This document shows positions 47,074 to 56,436 of a stretch of 64,000 nt of DNA, one piece after another. Source of the stretch: Moraxella osloensis (GTDB taxonomy: Bacteria; Pseudomonadota; Gammaproteobacteria; Pseudomonadales; Moraxellaceae); assembly GCF_001553955.1 (NCBI RefSeq), contig NZ_CP014234.1:62001-126000 (forward strand), written 5' to 3'. The translations under genes were made by a program, and so were the position numbers. The notes under the pieces were generated by a model. It was not told the DNA's origin and made no database searches. It saw only the letters and a program-made list of their open reading frames with translations. Position 1 is the stretch's first letter; each line of letters begins with the position of its first letter.

Positions 47074-49902
47074 CTAACCGGTATTTCTTAAGCCTTGGGC
47101 AATACCATTGATAGTTAAATGAACCAAGTTAAGCACTGCAGTATAAGACGCTTCATTATCGCTAGTCGCTTCATCAGTCGTCGCTTCGCGAAGTTGTTTT
47201 AATAATGCCACTTGCAACCAGTTCAACGCATTCAAATACGGCAAGCGTAGCGCAAGTGAGCGTGCCAATGTACGGTTGTCATCCAGTAGCGTCTCTTTAT
47301 TAGTCAGTGTCAGCAAGGCTTTAAGGCTGCGGTGATATTCTGCAGTAATAAGTGCAAAAATAGCGTTGGCTTCAGTGGCATCGCTGGCAAGCTCAACATA
47401 GGCTTGGGCGATTTCGATATCGGTTTTTGCCATGACCTGTGCCATATTTGATAACATGGCTTGCATAAAGGCGCTGTGTTGGGCGTTGTGTTGCAGTTTT
47501 GCTAAGTTGTCTGGGTTATCTGCAATCAGTTTTTCGACTGCGGTGCCAAAGCCATACCACGCTGGCAGCATCAAGCGATTTTGCATCCAAGAAAATACCC
47601 AAGGAATCGCGCGCAAATCTTGAATACGCGCCAAAGACTTGCGGCTAGCAGGACGTGAGCCAATATTTAAACTGGCAATTTCTTTAACCAAACTTGTCTG
47701 CAAGAAATAATCAATAAAATACGGCTGAGTGATAAGCGCGCGGTAGCAATTAAAGGCTTCATGCGATAATTGATTCATTAGGTCGCTATCAGGGCTTTCG
47801 CTATGGCTTGGCAATAGGCTCGCTTTGAGCGTTGCGGCAATCAGCGTCTCAAGGTTGCGTTCCGCGTTGCCCGCATCGGCATATTTTGCGGTAATAACTT
47901 CCCCTTGCTCGGTAATGCGGATTTGACCATCCACTGAGCCTTCGGGTTGTGCCAAAATCGCTTCAAATGATGGACCACCACCACGACCGACGCTACCACC
48001 ACGACCGTGGAACAGACGCAGCTGAATGCCATATTTTTCTGCCATTTCCACCAGCTGAATTTCAGCTTGGTATAGCGACCATTGACTGGTGACATAACCG
48101 CCATCTTTATTACTATCTGAATAACCGAGCATAATCTCTTGCAGATTGTCACGACTGGCTAGCACCGATTTATACCAAGGTTTATCCAGTAACTCACTCA
48201 TGATGCGGGTACTGTTTTGCAGCGCTTCAATGGTTTCAAACAAAGGTACGATGTTGATACGGCTCATGGGTACGCCGTCTTTGACCAATAATAGCCCTGA
48301 TTCTTTCAATAATAGCGCCAATGCCAACAAATCACTTACTTGTTCGGCATTAGAGATAATGCTTTGGGTAATCGCTTTGTCACCAAAGCGATTTTTGATA
48401 TCGGCTGCGGCTTGAAAAATCTCTAGCTCACGCTGGGTTTGTGGCTCATAAGTGATATAGGGGTTGTATAAAGGGCGCGCAGTTGCCAATTCACGCAGAA
48501 GCACACGTTGACGTGCGGATTCAGACAAAGAAAGATAATCTTCTAAATCGGCATGTTTGAACAAATCATGGACCGTTTCGGCATGAATCCCTGAAAACTG
48601 GCGCAAGTCCAATGGCATCAAATAAAAACCAAATACTTCCACCGCGCGGATGATATCGGTGAGTCGTTCGTTAGCCAGTAACTCACTGCCATTATCCACC
48701 AATGACTGATAAACGACATACAAATCATCTAAAAACTCGTCACAATCAGCGTAGGGCTCACTAAGCCCAAAGCGACAACCGTAAGATAAATCAAACGTAT
48801 GCGAGGTAGCGACTAAACGTGACGAGATAAACCCGATGGCGCGGCGATAAGGCTCTTCTTCTCTAGAGATATTATCTTCTTTGGATTGCTCGGACAATGC
48901 CAGCACCGCATCACTCACTTTGACATGGCGGATAGACAGCGGCAACTCTTGGTATAGCTTGCCCAGTTGGTCACGATAAAAGTAAAACACCGTTGCCGCT
49001 TGGCGTTTGAACGCATAGCGAAGGGTATCGGCTGACACGAATGGATTGCCGTCACGGTCGCCACCAATCCAACCACCGATATTAAGTAAGTTTGGCATGT
49101 CAGTATCGGGGAAACGCTCTTTTAACTGATAATCTAATTTGCGATATAAATTTGGCAAGGCTTCAAAAAAACTTAAATCAAAATAGGCAATGCCATTGTC
49201 GATTTCATCTTTGACAGTAATTTTAAAATGGCGGGTTTCATTGGTTTGCCACTGCGACAATAACGTGGCTTCTAGTTGCTGCTCGATACGATGACGTTGG
49301 TAGCCAATCGCGGTGTGGTATTGCTCAAGTAAGGCACGGATTTGACGGCGCAGTGATAAAATCGTTTGACGCTGCACTTCGGTCGGATGCGCGGTCAATA
49401 CCGCACTGATATAGGTATCATCAAGCTGTGCTTGCAACTCATCGCTGTCAATCCCTTGGGCTTTTAATTCATCAATCACATGGGCAAAACTACTTTTTGA
49501 GGCAGATTCGTCTTGTTCGTGGGCAAGGCGGCGACGCTCATGGTGCATGTCTTCGGCGATGTTAAATACTTGCGCAAATAAGCCACAAGCCCGAATGAGG
49601 TTCTTGCGCTGTTGATGGTTGAGCGTTGGCAAAATGGCTTGAATAGTCTGCTGGGGGTCTTCGCCATTTAACAGCTTATTAATGGTTTGTTTGACCGGTT
49701 CTGAGGTTTGCTGCTCAACGACCGTTATCAGCACACGGCTAAGTAACTGGGTGTCCGCTAGCAAAGGAGAGTCTTTATCATTGTCGATAAGCTCAACAAG
49801 TGCCGTATTTGACGGATGCGAGTTTAAAGGGTTTAAGCTTAAAACGTGAGGCGATACAAGGCTTTTTTCATTTTCAGCTGGGTTGGCGTTGGTCTGGCTC
49901 AT
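47074..49902 (-). CDS. ppc: Phosphoenolpyruvate carboxylase
   Basis: 942 residues (E. coli Ppc 883). Makes oxaloacetate from phosphoenolpyruvate and bicarbonate. Catalytic histidine region [10 protein letters not shown] near 169-178, [14 protein letters not shown], and [15 protein letters not shown] are diagnostic. The extra length is an N-terminal leader of about 40-60 residues and loop insertions. C-terminus ends [10 protein letters not shown], the invariant tail motif. GGGAAAAG precedes the ATG. Upstream of it lies the decayed synthetase. Confidence 0.97.
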   Translation of the reverse strand: MSQTNANPAENEKSLVSPHVLSLNPLNSHPSNTALVELIDNDKDSPLLADTQLLSRVLITVVEQQTSEPVKQTINKLLNGEDPQQTIQAILPTLNHQQRKNLIRACGLFAQVFNIAEDMHHERRRLAHEQDESASKSSFAHVIDELKAQGIDSDELQAQLDDTYISAVLTAHPTEVQRQTILSLRRQIRALLEQYHTAIGYQRHRIEQQLEATLLSQWQTNETRHFKITVKDEIDNGIAYFDLSFFEALPNLYRKLDYQLKERFPDTDMPNLLNIGGWIGGDRDGNPFVSADTLRYAFKRQAATVFYFYRDQLGKLYQELPLSIRHVKVSDAVLALSEQSKEDNISREEEPYRRAIGFISSRLVATSHTFDLSYGCRFGLSEPYADCDEFLDDLYVVYQSLVDNGSELLANERLTDIIRAVEVFGFYLMPLDLRQFSGIHAETVHDLFKHADLEDYLSLSESARQRVLLRELATARPLYNPYITYEPQTQRELEIFQAAADIKNRFGDKAITQSIISNAEQVSDLLALALLLKESGLLLVKDGVPMSRINIVPLFETIEALQNSTRIMSELLDKPWYKSVLASRDNLQEIMLGYSDSNKDGGYVTSQWSLYQAEIQLVEMAEKYGIQLRLFHGRGGSVGRGGGPSFEAILAQPEGSVDGQIRITEQGEVITAKYADAGNAERNLETLIAATLKASLLPSHSESPDSDLMNQLSHEAFNCYRALITQPYFIDYFLQTSLVKEIASLNIGSRPASRKSLARIQDLRAIPWVFSWMQNRLMLPAWYGFGTAVEKLIADNPDNLAKLQHNAQHSAFMQAMLSNMAQVMAKTDIEIAQAYVELASDATEANAIFALITAEYHRSLKALLTLTNKETLLDDNRTLARSLALRLPYLNALNWLQVALLKQLREATTDEATSDNEASYTAVLNLVHLTINGIAQGLRNTG

Positions 49903-50020
49903 AACTTTTCCCTTATTTGCTTTAGTCTAAAAAGTGTAACAGGACAATTATGTTAGCACAAACTATTATCACCATAAGAAATACTAATCGTTAAAAATTC
50001 GAAATATAAACAGCGTTAAT

Positions 50021-50413
50021 GTGGCAGGTCACCGTTTGGGTACCAAGGAAATCGAGGAAGCCATCGGTCATCACCCCGAAGTCGCCGAATCAGCGGTTGT
50101 TGGCATCCATGACGAGCTTAAAGGTGAACTACCCATTGCCTTTTGCATTCTAAAAAATCATGACTTAGTAGCAGAAACCGAAAACCGTTTCCGCATTGAG
50201 CAGCAAATCGTGGGTGAAGTCGCAAGACAGTTGGGCGCCTTGGCTAAACCTGCGGCTATTTATTTTCCCAAAGCTTTACCCAAAACCCGCTCAGGCAAAA
50301 TCTTACGCCGCTCTATCAAGGCACTGGCGGAAGGCAAAGAAACAGGCGACATGAGTACGCTGGATGACCCAACCGCGATTGAGGCGGTCAGACAAGCGAT
50401 GGCGGATTATTAA
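50021..50413 (+). pseudogene. C-terminal stump of an acyl-CoA synthetase (PrpE/AcsA-like)
   Basis: 130 residues from a GTG. VAGHRLGTKEIEEAIGHHPEV, ESAVVGIHDELKGELPIAFC and LPKTRSGKILRRSIK with its catalytic lysine are the AMP-binding C-terminal domain of acetyl/propionyl-CoA synthetases, normally the last ~130 of ~630 residues. Upstream the frame is open for only 11 more codons and loses similarity right before VNVAGHR; the N-terminal AMP-forming domain is missing. The likely original substrate is an acyl acid of the valine/propionate route next to it. No ribosome site is apparent. Confidence 0.85.
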
Positions 50414-50420
50414 TGGCAAT

Positions 50421-50450
50421 CAATAAGTTGTCAGGCAATAAGTTGTCAGG
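50421..50450. repeat. Perfect 15-bp tandem repeat
   Basis: CAATAAGTTGTCAGG occurs twice head to tail with no mismatch, immediately before the LuxR-type regulator's ribosome site. It follows the stump's stop codon by seven bases. Confidence 0.9.
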
Positions 50451-50474
50451 GCTTAAAAATCAGGGATGATGGTC

Positions 50475-51083
50475 ATGGAAAATTATGCCTTACTGGCTTT
50501 TAGGCACGCGCCCACGCCGATAGTGGTATTAAGTTATCGGCGTATCAAAGCACTCAACGATGCCTTTGCCAATTTGTTCGGTTATGCGCACGATGAGCTA
50601 CTCAATCAATCGATGCAAAAATTGTTTCCCAGTGTCGAAGATTTTGAAAAAATTGGCAAAGAAGCCTTAACAGGTTTGGGATTACAGACCAATATGTATT
50701 ACTGCGATGAGCGCTTTATGCGTCACAAAACAGGGGAGATATTTTGGGCAACCACCCACGGACGCACCTTAACCCCAGATGACCCCTTCAAACTGGCAAT
50801 TTGGCATTTTGAAAAAAAACCGCAAGTATCGTCCGAATCGCAGCTCACCGCACGTGAAGCCCAAATTGCGCAGTATATGGTCAATGGCTATACCTGTAAA
50901 GAGATTGGTAAGTCACTTGGTTTATCCCCCAGAACCATTGAGGTACATAAAGCCAACTTAATGAAAAAACTGGGCGCCCGCAGCAAAGGTGAGCTAGCCT
51001 CAAAGATTATTGTCATTAACCCAATGGCAGCCGCCCAGCAAAACCACTCTAGCAAAACTACGCCAGAAAAAATACTTAAGTAA
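50475..51083 (+). CDS. PAS-LuxR transcriptional regulator of the valine-degradation cluster
   Basis: 202 residues from the ATG at 50475 (AGGG nine bases upstream; ATGs at 50466 and 50469 overlap that site). N-terminal PAS domain (about 5-110: LLAFRHAPTPIVVLSYRRI, YAHDELLNQSMQKLFPS) and C-terminal LuxR HTH (about 122-180: LTAREAQIAQYMVNGYTCKE, LGLSPRTIEVHKANLMKKLG). A PAS input suggests a small-molecule or redox signal. Position directly before mmsA on the same strand points to control of the cluster; mmsR of Pseudomonas is an unrelated AraC type. Confidence 0.9.
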   Translation: MENYALLAFRHAPTPIVVLSYRRIKALNDAFANLFGYAHDELLNQSMQKLFPSVEDFEKIGKEALTGLGLQTNMYYCDERFMRHKTGEIFWATTHGRTLTPDDPFKLAIWHFEKKPQVSSESQLTAREAQIAQYMVNGYTCKEIGKSLGLSPRTIEVHKANLMKKLGARSKGELASKIIVINPMAAAQQNHSSKTTPEKILK

Positions 51084-51092
51084 TTAAGTATT
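51071..51092. promoter_or_regulatory. Inverted repeat overlapping the regulator's stop codon, upstream of mmsA
   Basis: Nine-base arms AATACTTAA and TTAAGTATT separated by GTAA; it spans the stop of the LuxR gene about 100 bp before mmsA. A TTGACA-like -35 follows at 51094-51099. It could be a regulator operator or a weak hairpin. Confidence 0.45.
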
Positions 51093-51188
51093 ATTGACAG
51101 TACCCCCTAACTCATTCACACTGTTTTGCAACGCGTTAACGCTATCAAACGCTATACACCCAACACGGTAAAAACAAGGATTGTTACG

Positions 51189-52682
51189 ATGACTACCCAA
51201 ACTGTAAAACAACTCATCAACGGCGAATTTGTCGAATCAACCACTAGTGAGTGGATTGAACTGACCAACCCAGCTACCCAAGAAGTGATTGCCAAAGTAC
51301 CCCAAACTACCAGCGATGAAATCAACCAAGCTGTCGCGGCGGCGGCAGAAGCATTCAAAACCTGGCGAAAAACCCCGATTAACACTCGCTCGCGTATCTT
51401 CTTAAAATACCAACAACTGATTCGTGACAACATGGACGAGCTTGCCGCCATGCTCACCGAAGAACAAGGCAAAACCCTAGCCGATGCCAAAGGCGATGTG
51501 TTCCGTGGTCTTGAAGTCGTCGAACACGCCTCAGGCATTGGCAACCTGCAGCAAGGCGCGTTTATCGAAAACGTCGCCACCGGCGTTGATATGTATAATA
51601 TCCAGCAACCACTTGGCGTTTGTGCGGGTATCACCCCGTTTAACTTCCCCGCCATGATTCCACTTTGGATGTTCCCAATGGCAATCGCCACCGGTAACAC
51701 CTTCGTATTAAAACCGTCTGAACAAAACCCGATGGTCACCATGCGATTGGTAGAATTGGCGTTAGAGGCGGGCATTCCAAAAGGCGTATTAAACGTGGTG
51801 CATGGCGGCAAAGATACCGTTGATGCCATTTGTGACCATCCAGATATCAAAGCCATTTCGTTTGTGGGGTCTACTGCCGTCGGCACCCACGTCTATAACC
51901 GTGCAAGCCAAGCAGGCAAACGCGTGCAATGTATGATGGGGGCTAAAAACCACGCAGTCATCTTACCCGATGCCAATAAAGAACAATGTCTTAACCAACT
52001 GGCGGGCGCCGCATTTGGGGCAGCAGGTCAGCGCTGTATGGCGTTATCCGTGGTGATTCTAGTCGGTGAAGCCAAAAACTGGGTGGGTGACATTGTTGAA
52101 CGTGCCAAAAAATTGGTGGTGGCAGCCGGTAAAGATGACAAAGATTTAGGACCTGTGATTTCAAAAGCGGCCAAAGCGCGTGTTGAGCGCTTAATCCAAG
52201 CGGGCGCAGATGAAGGCGCACAAGTCCTGCTAGATGGTCGTGGTATCAAGGTGGAAGGGTTTGAAAACGGTAATTTTGTCGGACCGACTATTTTAGATAA
52301 CGTCACCACCGATATGACGTGCTATAAGGAAGAAATCTTTGGACCGGTGCTTGATATCATGTACGCCGATAGCCTAGATGAAGCGATTGCCATCATCAAT
52401 GCCAATCCAAACGGTAACGGCACGGCTATCTTTACCCAGTCAGGTGCAGCAGCCCATAAATTCCAACAAGACATCGATGTGGGTCAAGTCGGTATTAATT
52501 TACCCATTCCTGTGCCACTACCGATGTTCTCATTCACCGGTTCTCGCGCCAGTAAATTGGGTGATTTAGGACCGTATGGCAAACAAGCGGTACAATTCTA
52601 CACCCAAACCAAAACCGTCACCGCGCGTTGGTTTGATGATGAAGCCAGTAAAGGCGTTAATACCACGATTTCACTAAAATAA
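51189..52682 (+). CDS. mmsA: CoA-acylating methylmalonate-semialdehyde dehydrogenase
   Basis: 497 residues from the ATG at 51189 (AAGGA eight bases upstream); an in-frame ATG at 51126 would add 21 unconserved residues. Converts methylmalonate semialdehyde to propionyl-CoA with NAD and CoA, the last step of valine breakdown. Aldehyde dehydrogenase fold with [17 protein letters not shown], catalytic C283 in [12 protein letters not shown], and the MmsA-type [18 protein letters not shown] terminator follows before the next gene. Confidence 0.97.
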   Translation: MTTQTVKQLINGEFVESTTSEWIELTNPATQEVIAKVPQTTSDEINQAVAAAAEAFKTWRKTPINTRSRIFLKYQQLIRDNMDELAAMLTEEQGKTLADAKGDVFRGLEVVEHASGIGNLQQGAFIENVATGVDMYNIQQPLGVCAGITPFNFPAMIPLWMFPMAIATGNTFVLKPSEQNPMVTMRLVELALEAGIPKGVLNVVHGGKDTVDAICDHPDIKAISFVGSTAVGTHVYNRASQAGKRVQCMMGAKNHAVILPDANKEQCLNQLAGAAFGAAGQRCMALSVVILVGEAKNWVGDIVERAKKLVVAAGKDDKDLGPVISKAAKARVERLIQAGADEGAQVLLDGRGIKVEGFENGNFVGPTILDNVTTDMTCYKEEIFGPVLDIMYADSLDEAIAIINANPNGNGTAIFTQSGAAAHKFQQDIDVGQVGINLPIPVPLPMFSFTGSRASKLGDLGPYGKQAVQFYTQTKTVTARWFDDEASKGVNTTISLK

Positions 52683-52701
52683 TATAATTTTTAATGGCAT
52701 A

Positions 52702-52730
52702 AAAGGCGTATCCATTACGCCTTTGTTTTT
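52702..52730 (+). terminator. Intrinsic terminator between mmsA and the acyl-CoA dehydrogenase
   Basis: Stem AAAGGCGTA/TACGCCTTT with a five-base loop, then GTTTTT. It separates mmsA from the rest of the cluster, so downstream genes need read-through or their own promoter. Confidence 0.8.
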
Positions 52731-52771
52731 AACCAAATGTTTTCAACAAAATTTAAAATTAGGGTCACGAT

Positions 52772-53932
52772 ATGAATTTTTCCCTTACCGAAGACCAACA
52801 AGCCTTTGCCGATTTGGCTGCCCAATTTTCCGCCAAATCGCTTGCCCCCAACGCTGCCGAATGGGATGCCACAGGCTATTTTCCCAAAGAGGTGTTCAAA
52901 GCCGCAGGTGAACTGGGCTTTATGGGGCTTTACACCAACCCTGATTTTGGTGGACTGGGCTTGCCGCGCCTTGATGCGGCGATTATCTTTGAAAAACTGG
53001 CGTATGGCGATACGTCAACTGCCGCATTCATGACCATTCACAACATGGTCGCTTGGATGATTGGCGAGTTTGCCAAAGCCGAGGTTGCCGAAAAATACTT
53101 GCCTGAATTATTAGCGGGCGAAAAATTGGGTAGCTACTGTTTGACAGAGCCGAATGCTGGCTCAGATGCCGGTTCATTAAAAACCAAAGCGGTCAAACAA
53201 GGCGACTATTACCACATTACTGGGCAAAAAATGTTTATCTCTGGGGCAGGGGCGACCGATGTGCTCGTGGTGATGGCGCGCACCTCCGACAATGGGGCAA
53301 AAGGCGTGTCTGCCTTTATCATCGATGCCAACAGCGATGGCATCAGCTACGGCAAAAATGAACATAAAATGGGCTGGAAAAACCAACCGACCGCGGCGGT
53401 GCATTTTACCGATGTCAAAGTCCCTGCCGAAAATCTACTCGGTGAAGAAGGACAGGGCTTTAGCTTTGCCATGAAAGGCTTGGACGGCGGGCGTATCAAT
53501 ATCGCCACTTGTGCGGTGGGTACGGCTCAAGCTGCCCTTGACCGCGCCGTGCAGTATGTACAGGAGCGTAGCCAGTTTGGCAAAACCCTTGACCAATTCC
53601 AAAACGTGCAGTTTAAACTTGCCGATATGCTCACCCATTTGGTGGCGGCGCGGCAGATGGTGCGATTGGCGGCGTATCATTTAGATAGCAAATCGCCCGC
53701 TGCCACGGCGTATTGTGCGATGGCAAAACGCCTTGCCACGGATTTGAGTTTTGATATCGCCAACCAAGCGCTGCAGCTACACGGGGGCTATGGCTATCTA
53801 CAAGAATATCCGCTAGAGCGTCATGTGCGCGATTTACGCGTGCATCAAATCCTAGAAGGCACCAATGAAGTGATGCGGATGATTGTGTCTCGCAAAATGA
53901 TGGAAGATGGTGCGCTACCAAGATTGCAATGA
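52772..53932 (+). CDS. Acyl-CoA dehydrogenase, probably isobutyryl-CoA dehydrogenase
   Basis: 386 residues, typical length. Oxidises an acyl-CoA (here probably isobutyryl-CoA to methacrylyl-CoA) with FAD and electron-transfer flavoprotein. FAD motif YCLTEPNAGSDAGS and the catalytic glutamate in ILEGTNEVMRMI near the C-terminus are clear. AGGGTC lies eight bases before the ATG. Substrate is inferred from the neighbours (mmsA, hydratase, HIBCH, mmsB). Confidence 0.93.
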   Translation: MNFSLTEDQQAFADLAAQFSAKSLAPNAAEWDATGYFPKEVFKAAGELGFMGLYTNPDFGGLGLPRLDAAIIFEKLAYGDTSTAAFMTIHNMVAWMIGEFAKAEVAEKYLPELLAGEKLGSYCLTEPNAGSDAGSLKTKAVKQGDYYHITGQKMFISGAGATDVLVVMARTSDNGAKGVSAFIIDANSDGISYGKNEHKMGWKNQPTAAVHFTDVKVPAENLLGEEGQGFSFAMKGLDGGRINIATCAVGTAQAALDRAVQYVQERSQFGKTLDQFQNVQFKLADMLTHLVAARQMVRLAAYHLDSKSPAATAYCAMAKRLATDLSFDIANQALQLHGGYGYLQEYPLERHVRDLRVHQILEGTNEVMRMIVSRKMMEDGALPRLQ

Positions 53933-53961
53933 ATTTAAAGGCATTTTAAAAGGGATTTACC

Positions 53962-54738
53962 ATGTCAAATTACACCAATTTAAACCTAAAAATCCAAGAC
54001 CATATTGCTATTTTGACCCTCAACAATCCGCCTGCCCACACTTGGACAAAAGAAAGTTTAGCCAGTTTAAAGCAGCTCATTAGCGACTTAAATGCCAACA
54101 AGCAAGTCACCGCTTTGGTGGTGCATGGCGATGGCGAAAAGTTTTTTTCCGCAGGGGCGGATTTAAACAGCTTTGCCAGTGGGGATAAAGGACAAGCCGC
54201 GGAGATGGCAATGGCGTTTGGTGAAGCGTTTGAAGCCTTGTCCAATTTTCGTGGCGTGTCGATTGCCTGTATCAACGGCTATGCGATGGGTGGCGGTCTT
54301 GAGTGTGCGCTTGCCTGTGATATCCGCATTGCTGAGAGCCATGCCCAAATGGCACTGCCAGAGCTATCGGTTGGCTTGTTGCCGTGTGCAGGCGGTACGC
54401 AAAACTTGCCGTGGCTGGTGGGTGAAGGCTGGGCAAAACGGATGATTTTATGCGGTGAGCGTATCAAGGCAGATAAGGCGCTGCAAATTGGTTTGGTGGA
54501 AGAAGTCGTGGAAAGTGGCAAAGGGTTAGAAACGGCTTTAGAATTGGCTCAAAAAGTGGCGAAGCAATCCCCCGATGCGATTGCGTCGAGTAAAACCTTG
54601 ATTATGTCGGCACGTTATCAACCACCAAGTTTTAACTGGATAAAGGAACGTGAGTTATTTATTAAGCTGTTTGATGGCGACAACCAACAAGAAGGCGTCA
54701 ATGCGTTTCTTGAAAAACGCTCGCCAGAGTGGAAATAA
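53962..54738 (+). CDS. Enoyl-CoA hydratase
   Basis: 258 residues of the crotonase family. FFSAGADLNSF (oxyanion loop) near 58-68 and INGYAMGGGLECALACD with a catalytic-type glutamate, then LPELSVGLLPCAGGTQNLPW with the second glutamate. It would hydrate methacrylyl-CoA to 3-hydroxyisobutyryl-CoA. AAGGG lies eight bases before the ATG. It is 29 bases after the acyl-CoA dehydrogenase and probably co-transcribed. Confidence 0.93.
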   Translation: MSNYTNLNLKIQDHIAILTLNNPPAHTWTKESLASLKQLISDLNANKQVTALVVHGDGEKFFSAGADLNSFASGDKGQAAEMAMAFGEAFEALSNFRGVSIACINGYAMGGGLECALACDIRIAESHAQMALPELSVGLLPCAGGTQNLPWLVGEGWAKRMILCGERIKADKALQIGLVEEVVESGKGLETALELAQKVAKQSPDAIASSKTLIMSARYQPPSFNWIKERELFIKLFDGDNQQEGVNAFLEKRSPEWK

Positions 54739-54751
54739 ACAAAAACTATTT

Positions 54752-55192
54752 ATGAGTGAAATTCAACTATTCTTCATAACCGATATTACCAATTTAGTTT
54801 TTGCATATGAGCACCCATTAAATGAAGAATGGGAAAATAAATTATTAATAAAAAATCATTACACTTATATTGATGATAAATTACTTAGATATTTAGCCGA
54901 TAGTTTAGCATGGGTTAACTTTAGTGTTGATGATAAAGACGTGGTTTATCAAGGATTAGATTTTGAAGGTGTGAATACGCTTTATCCAAATCAAATCACT
55001 AGTTTTAAAAAGTTAATTTTGGCTTGGATTGTACTTTTTGAAAATGCAAACCAAACATTTGATTTAAACCGTTTTAACCAAACTCAAACTTTTGATAAAT
55101 CCACTGTTTTAACGCAACTTTATCAATTAGTTGAGTTTTGTCAAATTGTTGAAAATAACCCAAATAAATGCTTAGTACATATCGGACTATAA
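54752..55192 (+). CDS. AT-rich orphan inside the valine cluster
   Basis: 146 residues from the ATG at 54752, 13 bases after the hydratase stop; an alternative frame start further left lies inside that gene and is not credible. I recognise no family. Mostly helical by eye, rich in Asn, Leu, Asp and aromatics, no signal or membrane segment. Base composition is far more AT-rich than both neighbours, so it looks like an insertion into the operon. No clear ribosome site; translational coupling to the hydratase is possible. Confidence 0.7.
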   Translation: MSEIQLFFITDITNLVFAYEHPLNEEWENKLLIKNHYTYIDDKLLRYLADSLAWVNFSVDDKDVVYQGLDFEGVNTLYPNQITSFKKLILAWIVLFENANQTFDLNRFNQTQTFDKSTVLTQLYQLVEFCQIVENNPNKCLVHIGL

Positions 55193-55205
55193 TAGGAAAA
55201 TAAAA

Positions 55206-56402
55206 ATGAGCGAGGAAAATCAACAACCTGTAATATTTGAAACGATAGCCACACGCTGCGGTCATCACATCGGCACGATGACATTGAACGACCCGAAAGC
55301 CCTAAACGCCCTAAGTGTCGATATGTGCAAACTGATGGCAAATCAGCTCACCAAGTGGGCAACTGATGACAGCATCGTCGCCATTTTGCTAAAGGGTAGT
55401 GGCGAAAAAGCGTTCTGTGCAGGGGGCAATATCCGCAAACTGTATGACAGCATGATTGACACGCCGCCCCAAGTGCCTATGCAGCAGCCCAATCCGTACG
55501 GGGTTGAATTCTTCGAAAACGAATACAGCCTATACCGGCAAATGCACTTTTACCCAAAACCGATTGTCTTGTGGGGTAATGGTATTGTCATGGGCGGTGG
55601 CATGGGCTTGATGGCGATGTGTAGCCATCGTATCGTCACCGAAACCACCCGTTTTGCCATGCCAGAAATTACCATCGGCTTATACCCTGATGCCACAGGT
55701 TCGTGGTTTTTGGCGCGTATGCCTGCCAAAATTGGGCTGTTTTTGGGCTTGACAGGGGCGAACTGTAACGCCAACGATGCGATTTTCTCTAGCCTTGCTG
55801 AGTATGCGGTGGCAAGCAGCGAATACGACAAAGTGCTTGACGCGCTAAAACAAGCCAATTGGCAAGCTGACAACAATTTACATGATATCGCAAGCCAAGC
55901 CTTAGCCAAAATTCATCATACTGAGCACTTAGCAGACAGTCATTTGATGATGCATTTTAATACCATCCAAGCGCTAGTAAACAAAGGCTCAGTGCATGAT
56001 ATAGATGCAGCGTTGCGCGATGACAACTTCACCAAAGTCAACGGCGAAACGGATAAATGGCTTACCAAAGCGGTCGAAACTTATCAGCACGGTTGTCCTG
56101 TCAGCGCAGCATTAACGGCTGAGATGTTTAAACGTGCCAGCAAATTATCGCTTGAGCAAGTGCTATATATGGAGATGAATGCGTCGCTACATTGTGTCAA
56201 TTACCCCGATTTTCGTGAGGGTGTACGCGCGTTACTGATTGATAAAGACAAATCGCCAAAATGGAGTAAAACCCTTGATGAATGCGATGCCGGCTATATC
56301 CAGTCACATCTTGCATCAGCTTTTCCCAATAGCGAACATCCCTTTGAGGCTTGGTTGGGTAGCGATTCACTCTCAGCAAAATTAGCCAAACGTGCTGTAT
56401 AA
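55206..56402 (+). CDS. 3-hydroxyisobutyryl-CoA hydrolase
   Basis: 398 residues, longer than ordinary crotonases and matching HIBCH. Motifs: KAFCAGGNIRKLY near 63-75, NGIVMGGGMGLMAMCSHRIV, and PEITIGLYPDATGSWFLARM with the HIBCH-type catalytic residues; the C-terminal extension EGVRALLIDKDKSPKW is distinctive. Releases free 3-hydroxyisobutyrate from its CoA ester. AGGAAAAT precedes the ATG. Confidence 0.94.
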   Translation: MSEENQQPVIFETIATRCGHHIGTMTLNDPKALNALSVDMCKLMANQLTKWATDDSIVAILLKGSGEKAFCAGGNIRKLYDSMIDTPPQVPMQQPNPYGVEFFENEYSLYRQMHFYPKPIVLWGNGIVMGGGMGLMAMCSHRIVTETTRFAMPEITIGLYPDATGSWFLARMPAKIGLFLGLTGANCNANDAIFSSLAEYAVASSEYDKVLDALKQANWQADNNLHDIASQALAKIHHTEHLADSHLMMHFNTIQALVNKGSVHDIDAALRDDNFTKVNGETDKWLTKAVETYQHGCPVSAALTAEMFKRASKLSLEQVLYMEMNASLHCVNYPDFREGVRALLIDKDKSPKWSKTLDECDAGYIQSHLASAFPNSEHPFEAWLGSDSLSAKLAKRAV

Positions 56403-56436
56403 AGTTTACAAACACCACAACATACAAGGATTGTAT

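Noticed and set aside
51152-51886. Long antisense frame (244 codons) inside mmsA
   Set aside because: It is the shadow of a conserved coding region; no ribosome site and no family resemblance.
54650-54751. Upstream start for the orphan in the valine operon
   Set aside because: It lies inside the enoyl-CoA hydratase gene in another frame; the ATG at 54752 just after that gene is more likely.
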